Shown one piece after another: positions 33,517-42,854 of a stretch of 64,000 nt of DNA (positions are counted from its first letter, which is position 1; each line of letters starts with the position of its first letter). This stretch comes from JADFOI01 sp965218935 (GTDB lineage Bacteria > Acidobacteriota > UBA6911 > RPQK01 > JADFOI01), in contig CBDCMH010000011.1 of NCBI GenBank assembly GCA_965218935.1, positions 124,001 to 188,000 on the forward strand, read 5' to 3'. The translations under genes were made by a program, and so were the position numbers. The notes under the pieces were generated by a model. The model made no database searches and was not told where the DNA came from. It saw only the letters and a program-made list of their open reading frames with translations.

Positions 33517-35849
33517 TTGACACTTCCGATGGCGATGATCCTGGCCATCCTTCTGCTGGCCGTTGTGCTGTTTGTGACCGAGTGGCTGCGGGTGGATGTA
33601 GTAGCCCTGGTGGTTTTAGTAAGCCTGGTTCTGACCGGTCTGGTCACTCCGGAGAAGGCATTATCCGGATTCAGTAACCCAGCGGTGGTTACCGTCTGGG
33701 CAGTTTTCATTCTCAGCGGCGGCCTCTCCCGGACTGGTGTGGCTAGCTTGGCGGGCCGATATCTCCTCCGCCTGGCCAATCACGGCGAAGCTAAACTATT
33801 AATGGTGATCATGCTGGCGGCAGGTGTCCTGTCGGCCTTCATGAACAACGTGGGTGTGGCTGCGCTGCTCTTGCCGGTGGTCATGGATATTGCCCGCCGC
33901 ACCGGTTATTCACCCTCAAAATTGTTGATGCCTTTATCTTATGCCGTACTCCTGGGTGGGCTCACCACCCTCATCGGGACACCACCGAATATTCTCATCA
34001 GTAACTTGGCGGCTGGCTTCGGCATGAGCCCCTTTCGGTTTTTCGATTTCACCCCGGTTGGCCTGTCGGTGATGTTTGCCGGCATGGCGTTTATGGCCTT
34101 GCTTGGGCGCCACCTCCTGCCCACTAGAGACTTGAGCAAGGCGCCTGTGGGCCGCGAAACGGATCTGAAAAAATTTTTCGATTTGGATGAGCAGATGTTC
34201 ATCGTAGGTTTGGGGTCCAACTCCTTATTGTCCGGAAAGAGTCTGGCTCAAAGCCGCCTGGGCTCGGCTTTGGGATTGATCGTCATTGGCATTATCCGAG
34301 ATGGGCAAACTCACTTAGCACCTCATCCCAACAAGACTCTTCGATCGGGGGACAGATTACTGGTTCAGGGACAGCCGGATCAGTTCTCCGAATTCCGTGA
34401 GCAACAGCTTGTTGTTGAGGACGAAGACGTGAGTGTTGAGAGACTGGTTTCAGCTGAAATTAGTGTGGCCGAGGTCAGGCTCTCCCTCGATTCCGCACTC
34501 CTGGGCCATACGCTGAAGGAAGTTGATTTTCGACGTCTAAAGGGGGTAAACGTTCTAGCCATCTGGCGCCAAGGCCGCCCTCGAAGAAGTCACCCGCAGG
34601 ATACTCTGCTCCAGACTGGAGACATCTTGTTGGTACAGGCAACACGTGCAAAGCTGGATGAGCTGCGGGAGGATCCCAACGTTGTCGTCTCCAGAGTCGA
34701 CCAATCCAAAGTCTATCAACTGAACGAAAGACTCATGCTCGTGGGTGTCCCTGAGGAATCGCAGTTGGTCGGTAAGACCTTGGCCGAAAGCCGGCTGGGG
34801 GATGCCCTCGGTGTGACGGTGTTGGGTATCGTCCGAGAGGGGAAGACCCGCCTGATGCCTCAGCCCTCAGAAGAACTCAGTGCTGGTGACACTTTGCTGG
34901 TTGAAGGAGAGCTGGACGACTTGGTGACGATGCGGGGCCTCCAGAGCCTGGAAATGGTGCGCCAGGCTCCGCCAGACCTCAGCGAGTTGGAGTCAGAAAG
35001 AATCGGCCTGACAGAAGTGGTTCTAACGCCTCACACTACCCTGGTTGGCAAGACACTGGGCCAGCTTCACTTACGCGAAAAGTACGAGTTAAGTGTGCTG
35101 GCTATCTGGCGCGAAGGCGAGGTCTATCGCAGCAATCTGCGAGACGTAGCACTGCGTTTCGGAGACGCTCTTCTGTTTCACGGTCCTCGAGAGAAGTTGA
35201 AGCTACTTGGCGATGAGCCGGATTTTCTGGTGTTAACAGGGGCAGTGCCACTGCTGCACAAAGCTCCCATCGCCACCTTGGTGATGGGAGCTGTGGTGCT
35301 ATCGGTGATCTTAGGGTGGCTGCCCATTTACATTGCTGCCGTGGCAGGAACGACCGTGATGGTTCTGACGGGCTGCTTGACGATGGACGAGGCCTACCGC
35401 TTTATCGAGTGGCGCGCGGTCTTCCTAATCGCCGGTATGCTGCCCCTGGGCGTTGCCATCCAGGACAGCGGCACCGCCCTATTTATCGCCGAGGCTGTCC
35501 TCTCACCGATCAGTGCACTCGGGCCACTGGCTGTGCTTGCCGGTTTGTTTGTCATCACCGCCCTGGCTGCTCAGGTCATACCCACTCCCGCTGTGGCAGT
35601 GCTGATGGCTCCCATTGCCTTCAACACCGCTTCCGGTTTAGGCATGTCCCACAGGCCCTCCTGATGACGGTGGCGGTATCTGCCTCTGCTAGTTTTATGA
35701 GCCCGGTGGCTCACCCGGCCAACCTGCTGGTCATGGGCCCCGGCGGCTACCGCTTCACCGACTATACCAAGATAGGCTTACCCCTCACGCTGGTTGTCCT
35801 GGCGGTTGTACTGCTGGTGCTGCCGATCTTCTGGCCCCTCTTCCCGTGA
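33517..35849 (+). pseudogene. SLC13-type anion permease with four TrkA-C domains, frameshifted near its end
   Basis: The first 707 or so residues are an intact SLC13/DASS-type permease: a membrane half with MNNVGVAALLLPV (109-121) and GTPPNILISN (154-163), and a long cytosolic insert. A second membrane half follows from about residue 583. The insert holds four TrkA-C (RCK-C) domains at about 226-285, 313-376, 405-467 and 495-556; the first and third, and the second and fourth, resemble each other. At 35647-35650 (TCCC) a single C appears missing. The frame reads SHRPS and stops at 35664, while the shifted frame continues as PQALLMTVAVSASASFMSPVAHPANLL to 35849. Restored, it would be about 777 residues. 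The family includes sulfate transporters with TrkA-C domains; it converges on qmoC with a 5-bp gap. Confidence 0.85.
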
Positions 35850-35854
35850 TCCTC

Positions 35855-36994
35855 TCACCCCCTCTTACTCTCTACATACAGCATCGCCACAAACCGATAG
35901 GCGAGGTGGGCGAACTTGGAATAGGGAATGTAGACCAGCAGGGAGAAAATGAAAACCAGATGGATGAAGTAAACCCAGTAGGCCAGAAATGGAATACTCG
36001 CCAATCTCAGGAGCTCGGAGAGGAAGCCGGTAAGCGTGGTCAAGGCCAGTACGCTTAGAAAGTGCCAGTCCCAGTAAGTGTTTCTACCGCCTTCTTCCCG
36101 GTCTTTGAGCCTGCGGTAGAAGAAAACCCCGCAAGCCACCAGCACCACCAGGCCGCTCACATTGCCCAGGATTTTTACCGGGTGCCACAGTGGCCAGGGT
36201 GTGAAGTAACCAAACACATAAAGACCGATGGCAACAGACGTCGTCGTGACGACCAGGCCCAGGAAACCATAGAAGACCGCCAGGTGAGTTTTGTAAAAAT
36301 GAGCTCTGAAGCTCTTTCGTTCCCCGACGCGGGTCCCCTCACAACTTTGAAATCTTCTGTGTTTGAAGATCTCTTTCAGTGTGGAAATGAGTCCTTTTTT
36401 GCCACCGGCCCCGGTTAGTGCTGGGGAGAACTCGTTCTTCATGGCCTCCCAATAGCGGCGTCCTCCCAAAATGGCCGCTATTACGGCGCCCCCCACCCCC
36501 AGATTAAAAATGACATCGATGTAGATCGTGGGCATGAACTTGGAATAGACGATTTGACCCGTGGGAAGAGAGGTGAGGTTCCCAAGCCAGGCCAGGGCGG
36601 CAAGGAAAATAAGCGCAGGAAAGGCGAAAAGCAGCGGCAAATACTTGGCCTCGCTCACGGCCTTGCCCATGAACCTGGGAACCGAATAATGGGTTATGCT
36701 GTAGTCTCTCAGGGCGGCCATCACATCCGCAGGCTTGGCATCTCTAGGGCAGTAGGTATTGCAGTGGTTGCATTGATGGCACAGCCACACCGCGGGATCA
36801 GCCAGAACCTTATCCTTCAAACCCCATTGAACCCAGACCATCTCTTTTCGGGGAAAGGGCATATCGTCGCTGGACAGAGGGCACACCACCGAGCAGGTTC
36901 CGCACTGATAACAGGAGGTCAGATCGTGTGCACCAAGACCGAAAATTTCCTCTTTGAACTCCAGATCAGGTTGTATCAAAGCCGGCTGTGCCAT
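35855..36994 (-). CDS. qmoC: Quinone-interacting membrane-bound oxidoreductase subunit QmoC
   Basis: This 379-residue subunit fuses an HdrC-like iron-sulfur domain to an HdrE/NarI-like cytochrome b membrane domain. Two 4Fe-4S motifs are clear: Cys28-x2-31-x2-34-x3-Cys38 (CYQCGTCSVVCP) and Cys72-x2-75-x2-78-x3-Cys82 (CHQCNHCNTYCP). Five or six hydrophobic helices follow from about residue 117, with histidines suited to heme b. It links the quinone pool to QmoAB and thereby to AprBA. It is the last gene of the sat-apr-qmo operon, 17 bp after qmoB. Confidence 0.93.
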   Translation of the reverse strand: MAQPALIQPDLEFKEEIFGLGAHDLTSCYQCGTCSVVCPLSSDDMPFPRKEMVWVQWGLKDKVLADPAVWLCHQCNHCNTYCPRDAKPADVMAALRDYSITHYSVPRFMGKAVSEAKYLPLLFAFPALIFLAALAWLGNLTSLPTGQIVYSKFMPTIYIDVIFNLGVGGAVIAAILGGRRYWEAMKNEFSPALTGAGGKKGLISTLKEIFKHRRFQSCEGTRVGERKSFRAHFYKTHLAVFYGFLGLVVTTTSVAIGLYVFGYFTPWPLWHPVKILGNVSGLVVLVACGVFFYRRLKDREEGGRNTYWDWHFLSVLALTTLTGFLSELLRLASIPFLAYWVYFIHLVFIFSLLVYIPYSKFAHLAYRFVAMLYVESKRG

Positions 36995-37011
36995 TCCTTA
37001 CCTCTTCCGGG

Positions 37012-39147
37012 CTAAAACCCCTTAAATGGGTTGAGCCCCACTTTCTTTATTTGCTCAACAAAGTCATCCAACAGGGTCGGAATCTTGTCCGAGTCTGATA
37101 TCTCGATCTCCATGAATCTGACCCGCTCAGGTTCCAGGGCGAGTCGGTCCAGCGTTTCCTGGACATTCTCCATCCGTTTCTCGGACAGCTCGCTCCCCTG
37201 TATGAAGTGGCACTGGTAATCGTCGCCCGACTTACAGCCCATCATGGCCACCCCATCAAAGCCGCGCGACAGGGCATCGGTGATCACTATGCTGTTGACC
37301 GAACCCAGGCAGCGAACGGGAATCACCCTTACACTGGCCGGATAGTTCAGCCTGTTCATCCCTGCCATATCCAGTGCAGGGTAGGCATCGTTCTCACAGG
37401 CCAGCGCCAGAATCCGCGGTTTTTCTTCATCATCCTCAGGAATCTCTACGGCATTGATCATGGAGGACAACATGTCGACGGAATAATCGTCGAAAGAGAT
37501 AATCTGCACCGGGCAGGAACCCATGCAGATGCCGCAGCGTCGGCAGCGGTTCGTGTCCAATGCCGGATGACTCTTCTCATCAACTTCCAGGGCACCGAAC
37601 GGGCATTCCTGTGAACATCTCCCACAGGAAGTGCATTTCTGCATGAAAAAGCTGGGGTATGAAAGGTCACCGACGCGCGGGTGGACGGCTGCCCCCGCCG
37701 AAGAGTGCTCAATGCTTTGGATCGCTTTGAGGGCGGCGGCTGTCCCGTCATTGGCACTTGCGGTGAGATCCATCGCCTGTCTGGCGCAGCCTGCGGAGTA
37801 GATGCCGGTCCTCCGGGTCTCATAGGGAAAGCAAATGAAGTTAGAGTTGGCGAAGCCATCCCCGGTTGTGGGCAACTCCTTACCCTGGAGATACTCGAGA
37901 TTCAGGCCTTGTGAATCCAGGCTGGAGGGAGCCATACCGGTTGCCAGAACCAGCAAATCGGCCTTAATCGAAATATTCTCTCCCAACAACGTATTCTCGA
38001 CTTCCAGGACGATGTTTTTCTCTTCGTCCTCCTGGACCGCTTGGATCTCTCCCTTCGAAAAGAAAATGCCTGGGTCCTTTTGCACCTTCTTATAGAAATA
38101 CTCGTACTGACCGGGTGTCTGCATGTCCTGGTAGAAGAGATAGACACTCGAGTCCGGGTAGCGCTCTCTCAAATAGGTGGCCTGCTTGAGTGATACCAGG
38201 CAGGTCACATTGCCACTGTAAGGCCAGTGCTTTTCGTCTTGGGAACCCTCACATTGAAAGATGGCTACGCTTTTCACCTCTCTGCCATCCGAAGGGCGAG
38301 TGATTTTACCCTCTGAGGCCATCTCCTCGAGCGTCACGCTGGTGATGACATTCTGATATCGAGAAAAGCCGTAATTTTCAAATTGCTCCGCGTCGTAGAG
38401 TTTCCAGCCGGTGGCCAGCACAATGGCACCTGCCTTGACATGCTCCACATTCCCGTTCTGTCTGACCGTCACGTCGAAGCGCCCCGGCTGGCCGGAGATC
38501 TTTTCAATCTGTGCCGAAAGGCATAGCTTAATGTTTCGCCGGCCTTCAACTTCTCTGATTGTTGCTTCAATGCCGGTGTCCTCAAGATCGGAATAGGGAG
38601 GATGCTTGGGAAACTGCTTGTGCAGTTTGACCGCAAACCCACCGAGTTGCTGGGTCTTCTCAACAAGGACCACCCTGAAGCCGGCCTTGGCCGCATTGAG
38701 GGCAGCCGTCAATCCGGTAATTCCTCCTCCCACCACCAGGAGGGTCCTTTCATTGGCTTCCGTGTAGGCGGTTGAGGGCTCCGTTTTCTGTGCCTTGACG
38801 ATACCCATCCTCAGGGAATCATCGGCCAGACTCTGGGTTTCCTCATCATTGGGCGGGTGGCTCCAGGCCACCTGCTCTCGGATGTTCACCCGATCCACCA
38901 TGGCGGGTTTAAGGGAGAAGATATCGGTATTGACACGCAGGGAGCAGGCGGCTATGACAGGGGAGTTGACCCTCTCCTTTTCGATGTCATCCTTGATGAG
39001 CTGAACATCTTCCAGACAAAAGGCTGGTGAGGTTCTGACAATGGGAGCTTCAAACTCTTGGGTGGCGATTCGGGCTAACTTCTCTGTATCGAGGCACTCT
39101 CCGATACCGCAGCCCGTGCAGATGTAAACGCCGATCTTTTTTTCCAT
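37012..39147 (-). CDS. qmoB: Quinone-interacting oxidoreductase subunit QmoB (HdrA/MvhD-like)
   Basis: This is a 711-residue flavo-iron-sulfur protein from the ATG at 39147; a TTG three codons upstream overlaps the qmoA stop. KKIGVYICTGCGIGEC begins the QmoB N-terminus. TLLVVGGGITGLTAALNAA is the FAD motif near residue 132. Two ferredoxin clusters occur as CTSCGRCSQECP and CRRCGICMGSCP. The C-terminal MvhD-like domain includes VIPVRCLGSV and GCKSGDDYQCHF. With QmoA it forms the cytoplasmic part of the complex that exchanges electrons between AprBA and the membrane. The length and domain order match sulfate-reducer QmoB. Confidence 0.94.
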   Translation of the reverse strand: MEKKIGVYICTGCGIGECLDTEKLARIATQEFEAPIVRTSPAFCLEDVQLIKDDIEKERVNSPVIAACSLRVNTDIFSLKPAMVDRVNIREQVAWSHPPNDEETQSLADDSLRMGIVKAQKTEPSTAYTEANERTLLVVGGGITGLTAALNAAKAGFRVVLVEKTQQLGGFAVKLHKQFPKHPPYSDLEDTGIEATIREVEGRRNIKLCLSAQIEKISGQPGRFDVTVRQNGNVEHVKAGAIVLATGWKLYDAEQFENYGFSRYQNVITSVTLEEMASEGKITRPSDGREVKSVAIFQCEGSQDEKHWPYSGNVTCLVSLKQATYLRERYPDSSVYLFYQDMQTPGQYEYFYKKVQKDPGIFFSKGEIQAVQEDEEKNIVLEVENTLLGENISIKADLLVLATGMAPSSLDSQGLNLEYLQGKELPTTGDGFANSNFICFPYETRRTGIYSAGCARQAMDLTASANDGTAAALKAIQSIEHSSAGAAVHPRVGDLSYPSFFMQKCTSCGRCSQECPFGALEVDEKSHPALDTNRCRRCGICMGSCPVQIISFDDYSVDMLSSMINAVEIPEDDEEKPRILALACENDAYPALDMAGMNRLNYPASVRVIPVRCLGSVNSIVITDALSRGFDGVAMMGCKSGDDYQCHFIQGSELSEKRMENVQETLDRLALEPERVRFMEIEISDSDKIPTLLDDFVEQIKKVGLNPFKGF

Positions 39148-39152
39148 GAACT

Positions 39153-40463
39153 TCAATCACTCGCGCTGTAAATGGCCTGAATCGCTTTGAGTGCCGCGGC
39201 CGTGGCGTCTTGAACCGAGGTTGCTACATCCACGGGACCCCGGGCGCAGCCTGCCGCAAAAATGCCAGGGGCTGTTTGATCGGGGACAATAAAGTGGTCT
39301 TCGTCGTACTGCAGACCGTCGCCGAGCTCTTTCTCCTCCACACTGGCCACCATGCCCGTCGCAAGCACCACCAAGTCCACTGGGACCCTGACCTTTTCCG
39401 CTGGGAGAATATCCTCGGCCTCAACGATCAGTTCCTTGCTTTCTGAGTCCTCGACAATTTTGGCCACTTTCCCTTTTATCGCCGAGATGTTTTCGTCGCT
39501 CAGGATTTTCTGAGAAAAGAACTGGTAGGTGCCCGGAGTTCGAAGATCGATGTAAAAGATATAGACCTTGGAATCAGGATTCTGCTGCCTGACATAGCTG
39601 GCCTGCTTCAAGGAACCCAGGCAGCAAATGCCCGAGCAGTAGCCGAGATGAGTCTCGTCTCTTTGACCGGCGCACTGAACGAAGGCCACGCTGTTGACTG
39701 GTTTTCCATCCGAGGGGCGGACGATTTTTCCCTTTGTGGGCCCATTCGGGGCTGCCAACCTTTCCATCATCATGTTGGTGATGACATCGGCGAATCTACC
39801 GAAGCCCAGGTTATCAATCCGAGTCGCATCATAGGGGTTCCAGCCGGTCGCCGTGATGACTGCCCCCACCTTCAGGTTGAAGCTTTTCGGTTTCATGTCC
39901 AGATCAATGGCATCGTATGGGCAGACCTCAACACATTTGGCACAGGCATTCAGTTCACAGGCCGAATCGTCAATGACATATTTCATGGGAAAGGCCATGG
40001 AATGGGGGAGATAGATCGCCTTGGTGGTATCCATTCCGAAATTAAAGGTGTCCGATCGATCAGCTGGACAGACCGCGACACAGTCACCACAGGCCGTACA
40101 GCGGTCATTGACATAGCGAGGCTGCTGCTTGATGGTGATTTCAAAATTGCCTGGCTGACCGGAGATTTTTTCGACCTCGGAGAGGGTAAAGAAGCGGATA
40201 CGAGGATTCTTCTTAATCCTTTGAAAGTTGATCTCCAGCCCGCAGGCCGGGGGACAAAGCTTGGGAAAGTACTTGTTGAGCTGTGCTACCCTTCCCCCCA
40301 GATAGGCTTCCTTTTCGACAATGACGACGTCATAGCCAGCCTCAGCTGCCTCCACGGCGGCGGTAACTCCAGCGATTCCACCGCCGATTACCAGGATACT
40401 GCGGTGAAGTGACGGCACTGTCTTTGTCGCAGTTCTTCGATCATCCCCAGTTGATTCCGTCAT
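39153..40463 (-). CDS. qmoA: Quinone-interacting oxidoreductase subunit QmoA (HdrA-like flavoprotein)
   Basis: This 436-residue HdrA-type flavoprotein has the FAD motif IGGGIAGVTAAVEAAEAG at residues 26-43, CPPACGLEIN near 70-79, and two four-cysteine ferredoxin-like motifs (CTACGDCVAVCP and the CAKCVEVCP region). TIKGKIVRPSDGKPVNSVAFVQCAGQRD-type segments (near residue 250) are shared with HdrA and QmoB. ATG 40463 is chosen because an upstream extension of the frame would run into the aprA coding region; this start leaves a 41-bp gap after aprA. It is a partner of QmoB and QmoC. Confidence 0.93.
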   Translation of the reverse strand: MTESTGDDRRTATKTVPSLHRSILVIGGGIAGVTAAVEAAEAGYDVVIVEKEAYLGGRVAQLNKYFPKLCPPACGLEINFQRIKKNPRIRFFTLSEVEKISGQPGNFEITIKQQPRYVNDRCTACGDCVAVCPADRSDTFNFGMDTTKAIYLPHSMAFPMKYVIDDSACELNACAKCVEVCPYDAIDLDMKPKSFNLKVGAVITATGWNPYDATRIDNLGFGRFADVITNMMMERLAAPNGPTKGKIVRPSDGKPVNSVAFVQCAGQRDETHLGYCSGICCLGSLKQASYVRQQNPDSKVYIFYIDLRTPGTYQFFSQKILSDENISAIKGKVAKIVEDSESKELIVEAEDILPAEKVRVPVDLVVLATGMVASVEEKELGDGLQYDEDHFIVPDQTAPGIFAAGCARGPVDVATSVQDATAAALKAIQAIYSASD

Positions 40464-40504
40464 GACTGTCCAGCCCTTATCGACACGCGCAGAGATCGCC
40501 AGCT

Positions 40505-42379
40505 TTACTCGATGGTGGTGAGGAAGGGAACTTTTTCCAAATTCCACTCGCCGGTCGTCGCGTCATACCGCGAGTTGGAGAAGACCTTCCAATCCTTATC
40601 ATTCAGATTCGGGTGATCAGCCCGGTAGTAATAGCCCGGCCAGCGGGTCTCTTCCCTAAAGAGAAGATGGTGGAGATGGGCCTCGGCACACCAGACCCGG
40701 TCCCACACCTCCCAGCAGCGGAGCAAATCGTGGAGATCCTTGGCCGCCAGCTGTTGGAGGTCTTCCTTGAAAACCTTCATGCGCTCGAGTCCCTTGTCCA
40801 GCATGTGGCCAGTCGTGATGTACTGCGAGCCCGCACCTCCGGCGTACTCGTCCATGATTTTCTGAAGACGGTGGAGAGCCATCTTGGGGGCGATGCAATG
40901 GGGATTGACTTCCTCCCGGGTAGAGGACCCTTTTCCCTTCTCGTAGTTCTCAAACGGTTTCCACAGCTCGGCCCTGATGAGTTCCACTTGATCTTGGTCG
41001 ATGCTCGGACTAACCCCGCTGTCCATGATGTAGGCCACTGCTGCCTTTCCGGCCAGGCGCCCTTCGGTGTAAGAGCCTGAGGAGAACTTGTGAGCCGAGC
41101 CACCGACTCCATCCCCAGCGGCAAAGAGGCCCTTGATGGTGGTCATACGGTTGTATCCCCAGAAATACTCTTTCGGGGCCACGTCCTCGGGGCCGCTCAC
41201 CCAGGCACCTGTGCCCGAGGCGTGGGAGCCCATGAGATAAGGCTCCGTTAATACGACCTCGGTCGGGGTTTTGGCAGGATCGATGTTGTCAGAGGCCCAG
41301 ATCAGTGCCTGGGACATGGTCATGTCGAGGAAATCCTCCCAGGCGTCCGACTCGATCTCGCGCATCTTCTTGGGATCGTTTTGAACTTCCTTGAACATCC
41401 GCTGGAGGGCCTCATCGGTGCGGAGGTAAAAGGGAGCCCCGCCAGCCCGATAGTCGTTTATCATCTGGTGGTTCCTGAGGGGTGTAGGGGTTGGTTTGGC
41501 CGTCCCGTAAGGCTCCCACTCTTTGAGCAGGTCGGCCCACTTCTCCTCGACCAGTTCCTCCTTGGCATTCTTCAGGACCGATTTAAAGAGAAGGAACCAC
41601 ATCCCTACGGGGCCGTAGCCATCCTTGAAGCGAGCGACTACCAGCCGGTGCTCCATCTGGGTCATCTTGGCTCCAGCCTGGATCATCAGGCTGTAGGCTG
41701 AGCCGGTGTTCCAGGGAGCGTACCAGATTCGGCCCAATCCCTCGGCGTGGGCATGAGGACGGAAAACGCCCGTGGCGCCACCGGCGGAGGATATAACCGC
41801 CTTGGCCTTGAAGACATAGACCTTGTTCTCACGCACGCTGAACCCCATAGCACCGGCGATCCGGGTCGGATCGTCTGAATCCAAAAGCAGTCTGGCAGCG
41901 AAAATCCGCTCGTAAAGGTTCCCCTCTCCCACCGCGGTCTTAGCGGCCTCGGCCAAGATGGGCTTATACGACTCGCCGTGAATCATAATCTGCCAACGGC
42001 CCTCGCGTTTATACTTCCCGTCGGGGTCCTTGAAAATCGGTAGCCCCCACTCCTCGAACATGTGAACCGACGAATCCACGTGACGGGCAATGTCGTAGAC
42101 CAGATCCTCTCGGGAGAGCCCCATCAGGTCGTTGCGGACGTAGTGGACAAAGTCCTCGGGCTGGTTCTGATCCCAGCGCATTCCCATGTAGCAGTTAATG
42201 GCCGAGAGCCCCATGGCCACAGCCCCACTGCGCTCAAGCGCCGCCTTTTCTACAATGACCACCCTAAGCCCCTGAGCCCTGGCCCAGTGGGCGGCTTCGA
42301 AGGCGGCTCCGCAGCCGGCCATTCCCCCGCCCAGGATCAACACATCGGTTTCGACAACTTCTGTCTCTGGCTGCTCCAT
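40505..42379 (-). CDS. aprA: Adenylylsulfate reductase alpha subunit AprA
   Basis: This FAD subunit interconverts APS with sulfite and AMP. At 624 residues it is within the family range. The N-terminus TDVLILGGGMAGCGAAFEAAHWA holds the FAD motif (GGGMAG, residues 17-22), followed by EKAALERSGAVAMGLSAINCYMG, the AprA-specific substrate region. GSAYSLMIQAGAKMTQMEHRLVVARFKDGYGPVGMWFLLFK is also characteristic (segments near 225-265), and a YTEGRLAGKAAVAYI helix follows later. It lies 1 bp after aprB and before qmoA, the order found in sulfate reducers. Whether it runs in the reducing or oxidising direction is not visible from the gene itself. Confidence 0.96.
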   Translation of the reverse strand: MEQPETEVVETDVLILGGGMAGCGAAFEAAHWARAQGLRVVIVEKAALERSGAVAMGLSAINCYMGMRWDQNQPEDFVHYVRNDLMGLSREDLVYDIARHVDSSVHMFEEWGLPIFKDPDGKYKREGRWQIMIHGESYKPILAEAAKTAVGEGNLYERIFAARLLLDSDDPTRIAGAMGFSVRENKVYVFKAKAVISSAGGATGVFRPHAHAEGLGRIWYAPWNTGSAYSLMIQAGAKMTQMEHRLVVARFKDGYGPVGMWFLLFKSVLKNAKEELVEEKWADLLKEWEPYGTAKPTPTPLRNHQMINDYRAGGAPFYLRTDEALQRMFKEVQNDPKKMREIESDAWEDFLDMTMSQALIWASDNIDPAKTPTEVVLTEPYLMGSHASGTGAWVSGPEDVAPKEYFWGYNRMTTIKGLFAAGDGVGGSAHKFSSGSYTEGRLAGKAAVAYIMDSGVSPSIDQDQVELIRAELWKPFENYEKGKGSSTREEVNPHCIAPKMALHRLQKIMDEYAGGAGSQYITTGHMLDKGLERMKVFKEDLQQLAAKDLHDLLRCWEVWDRVWCAEAHLHHLLFREETRWPGYYYRADHPNLNDKDWKVFSNSRYDATTGEWNLEKVPFLTTIE

Positions 42380-42380
42380 C

Positions 42381-42839
42381 TCAGTTCCCTCCCTGGCCTG
42401 CTAGCACGGGCAGCTGGTCCACCATCAGCCACTTGGGCTCACCATAAAGCAGTTGGTCTTTGAGTTCGGCTGGCTGGGGAGAGGGAGCGTCCCCATGGGG
42501 ATCGATGGAACCCCAGGGGGTCGTTCGGATGGGATACTTGAAGCGCTTGTTCTGTCCGTCCCGGTACTTCACGACCCACATGATGGAGTCCGTTCCTCTG
42601 AGAGGCGTCAGGCTCGCTCCCAACGGCACCACATCCGCATAGCCTCGCATGTCGATGGCTGTCTGCGGACAGGTCTTCACGCAGGCATAGCACTCCCAGC
42701 ATTGGTCGGGCTCCCGGTTGAAAGCCATTCCCGCGGCCTTATCCAAGACCATTAGGTCGTTGGGACAGATGTGGTGACAGGCGGGCCGATCCAGCGCCTT
42801 GCAGCCGTCACATTTATTCGGATTGACGTAGGTGGGCAT
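42381..42839 (-). CDS. aprB: Adenylylsulfate reductase beta subunit AprB
   Basis: This 152-residue ferredoxin-type subunit passes electrons to the AprA flavin. Two 4Fe-4S motifs are complete: Cys10-x2-Cys13-x7-Cys21-x3-Cys25 (the unusual x7 spacing typical of AprB) and Cys47-x2-Cys50-x2-Cys53-x3-Cys57 (CWECYACVKTCP). The C-terminal tail (DPHGDAPSPQPAELKDQLL...) is the arm that wraps AprA. It sits 15 bp downstream of sat and 1 bp upstream of aprA. Confidence 0.96.
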   Translation of the reverse strand: MPTYVNPNKCDGCKALDRPACHHICPNDLMVLDKAAGMAFNREPDQCWECYACVKTCPQTAIDMRGYADVVPLGASLTPLRGTDSIMWVVKYRDGQNKRFKYPIRTTPWGSIDPHGDAPSPQPAELKDQLLYGEPKWLMVDQLPVLAGQGGN

Positions 42840-42854
42840 TGTTAGCTCCTTATT

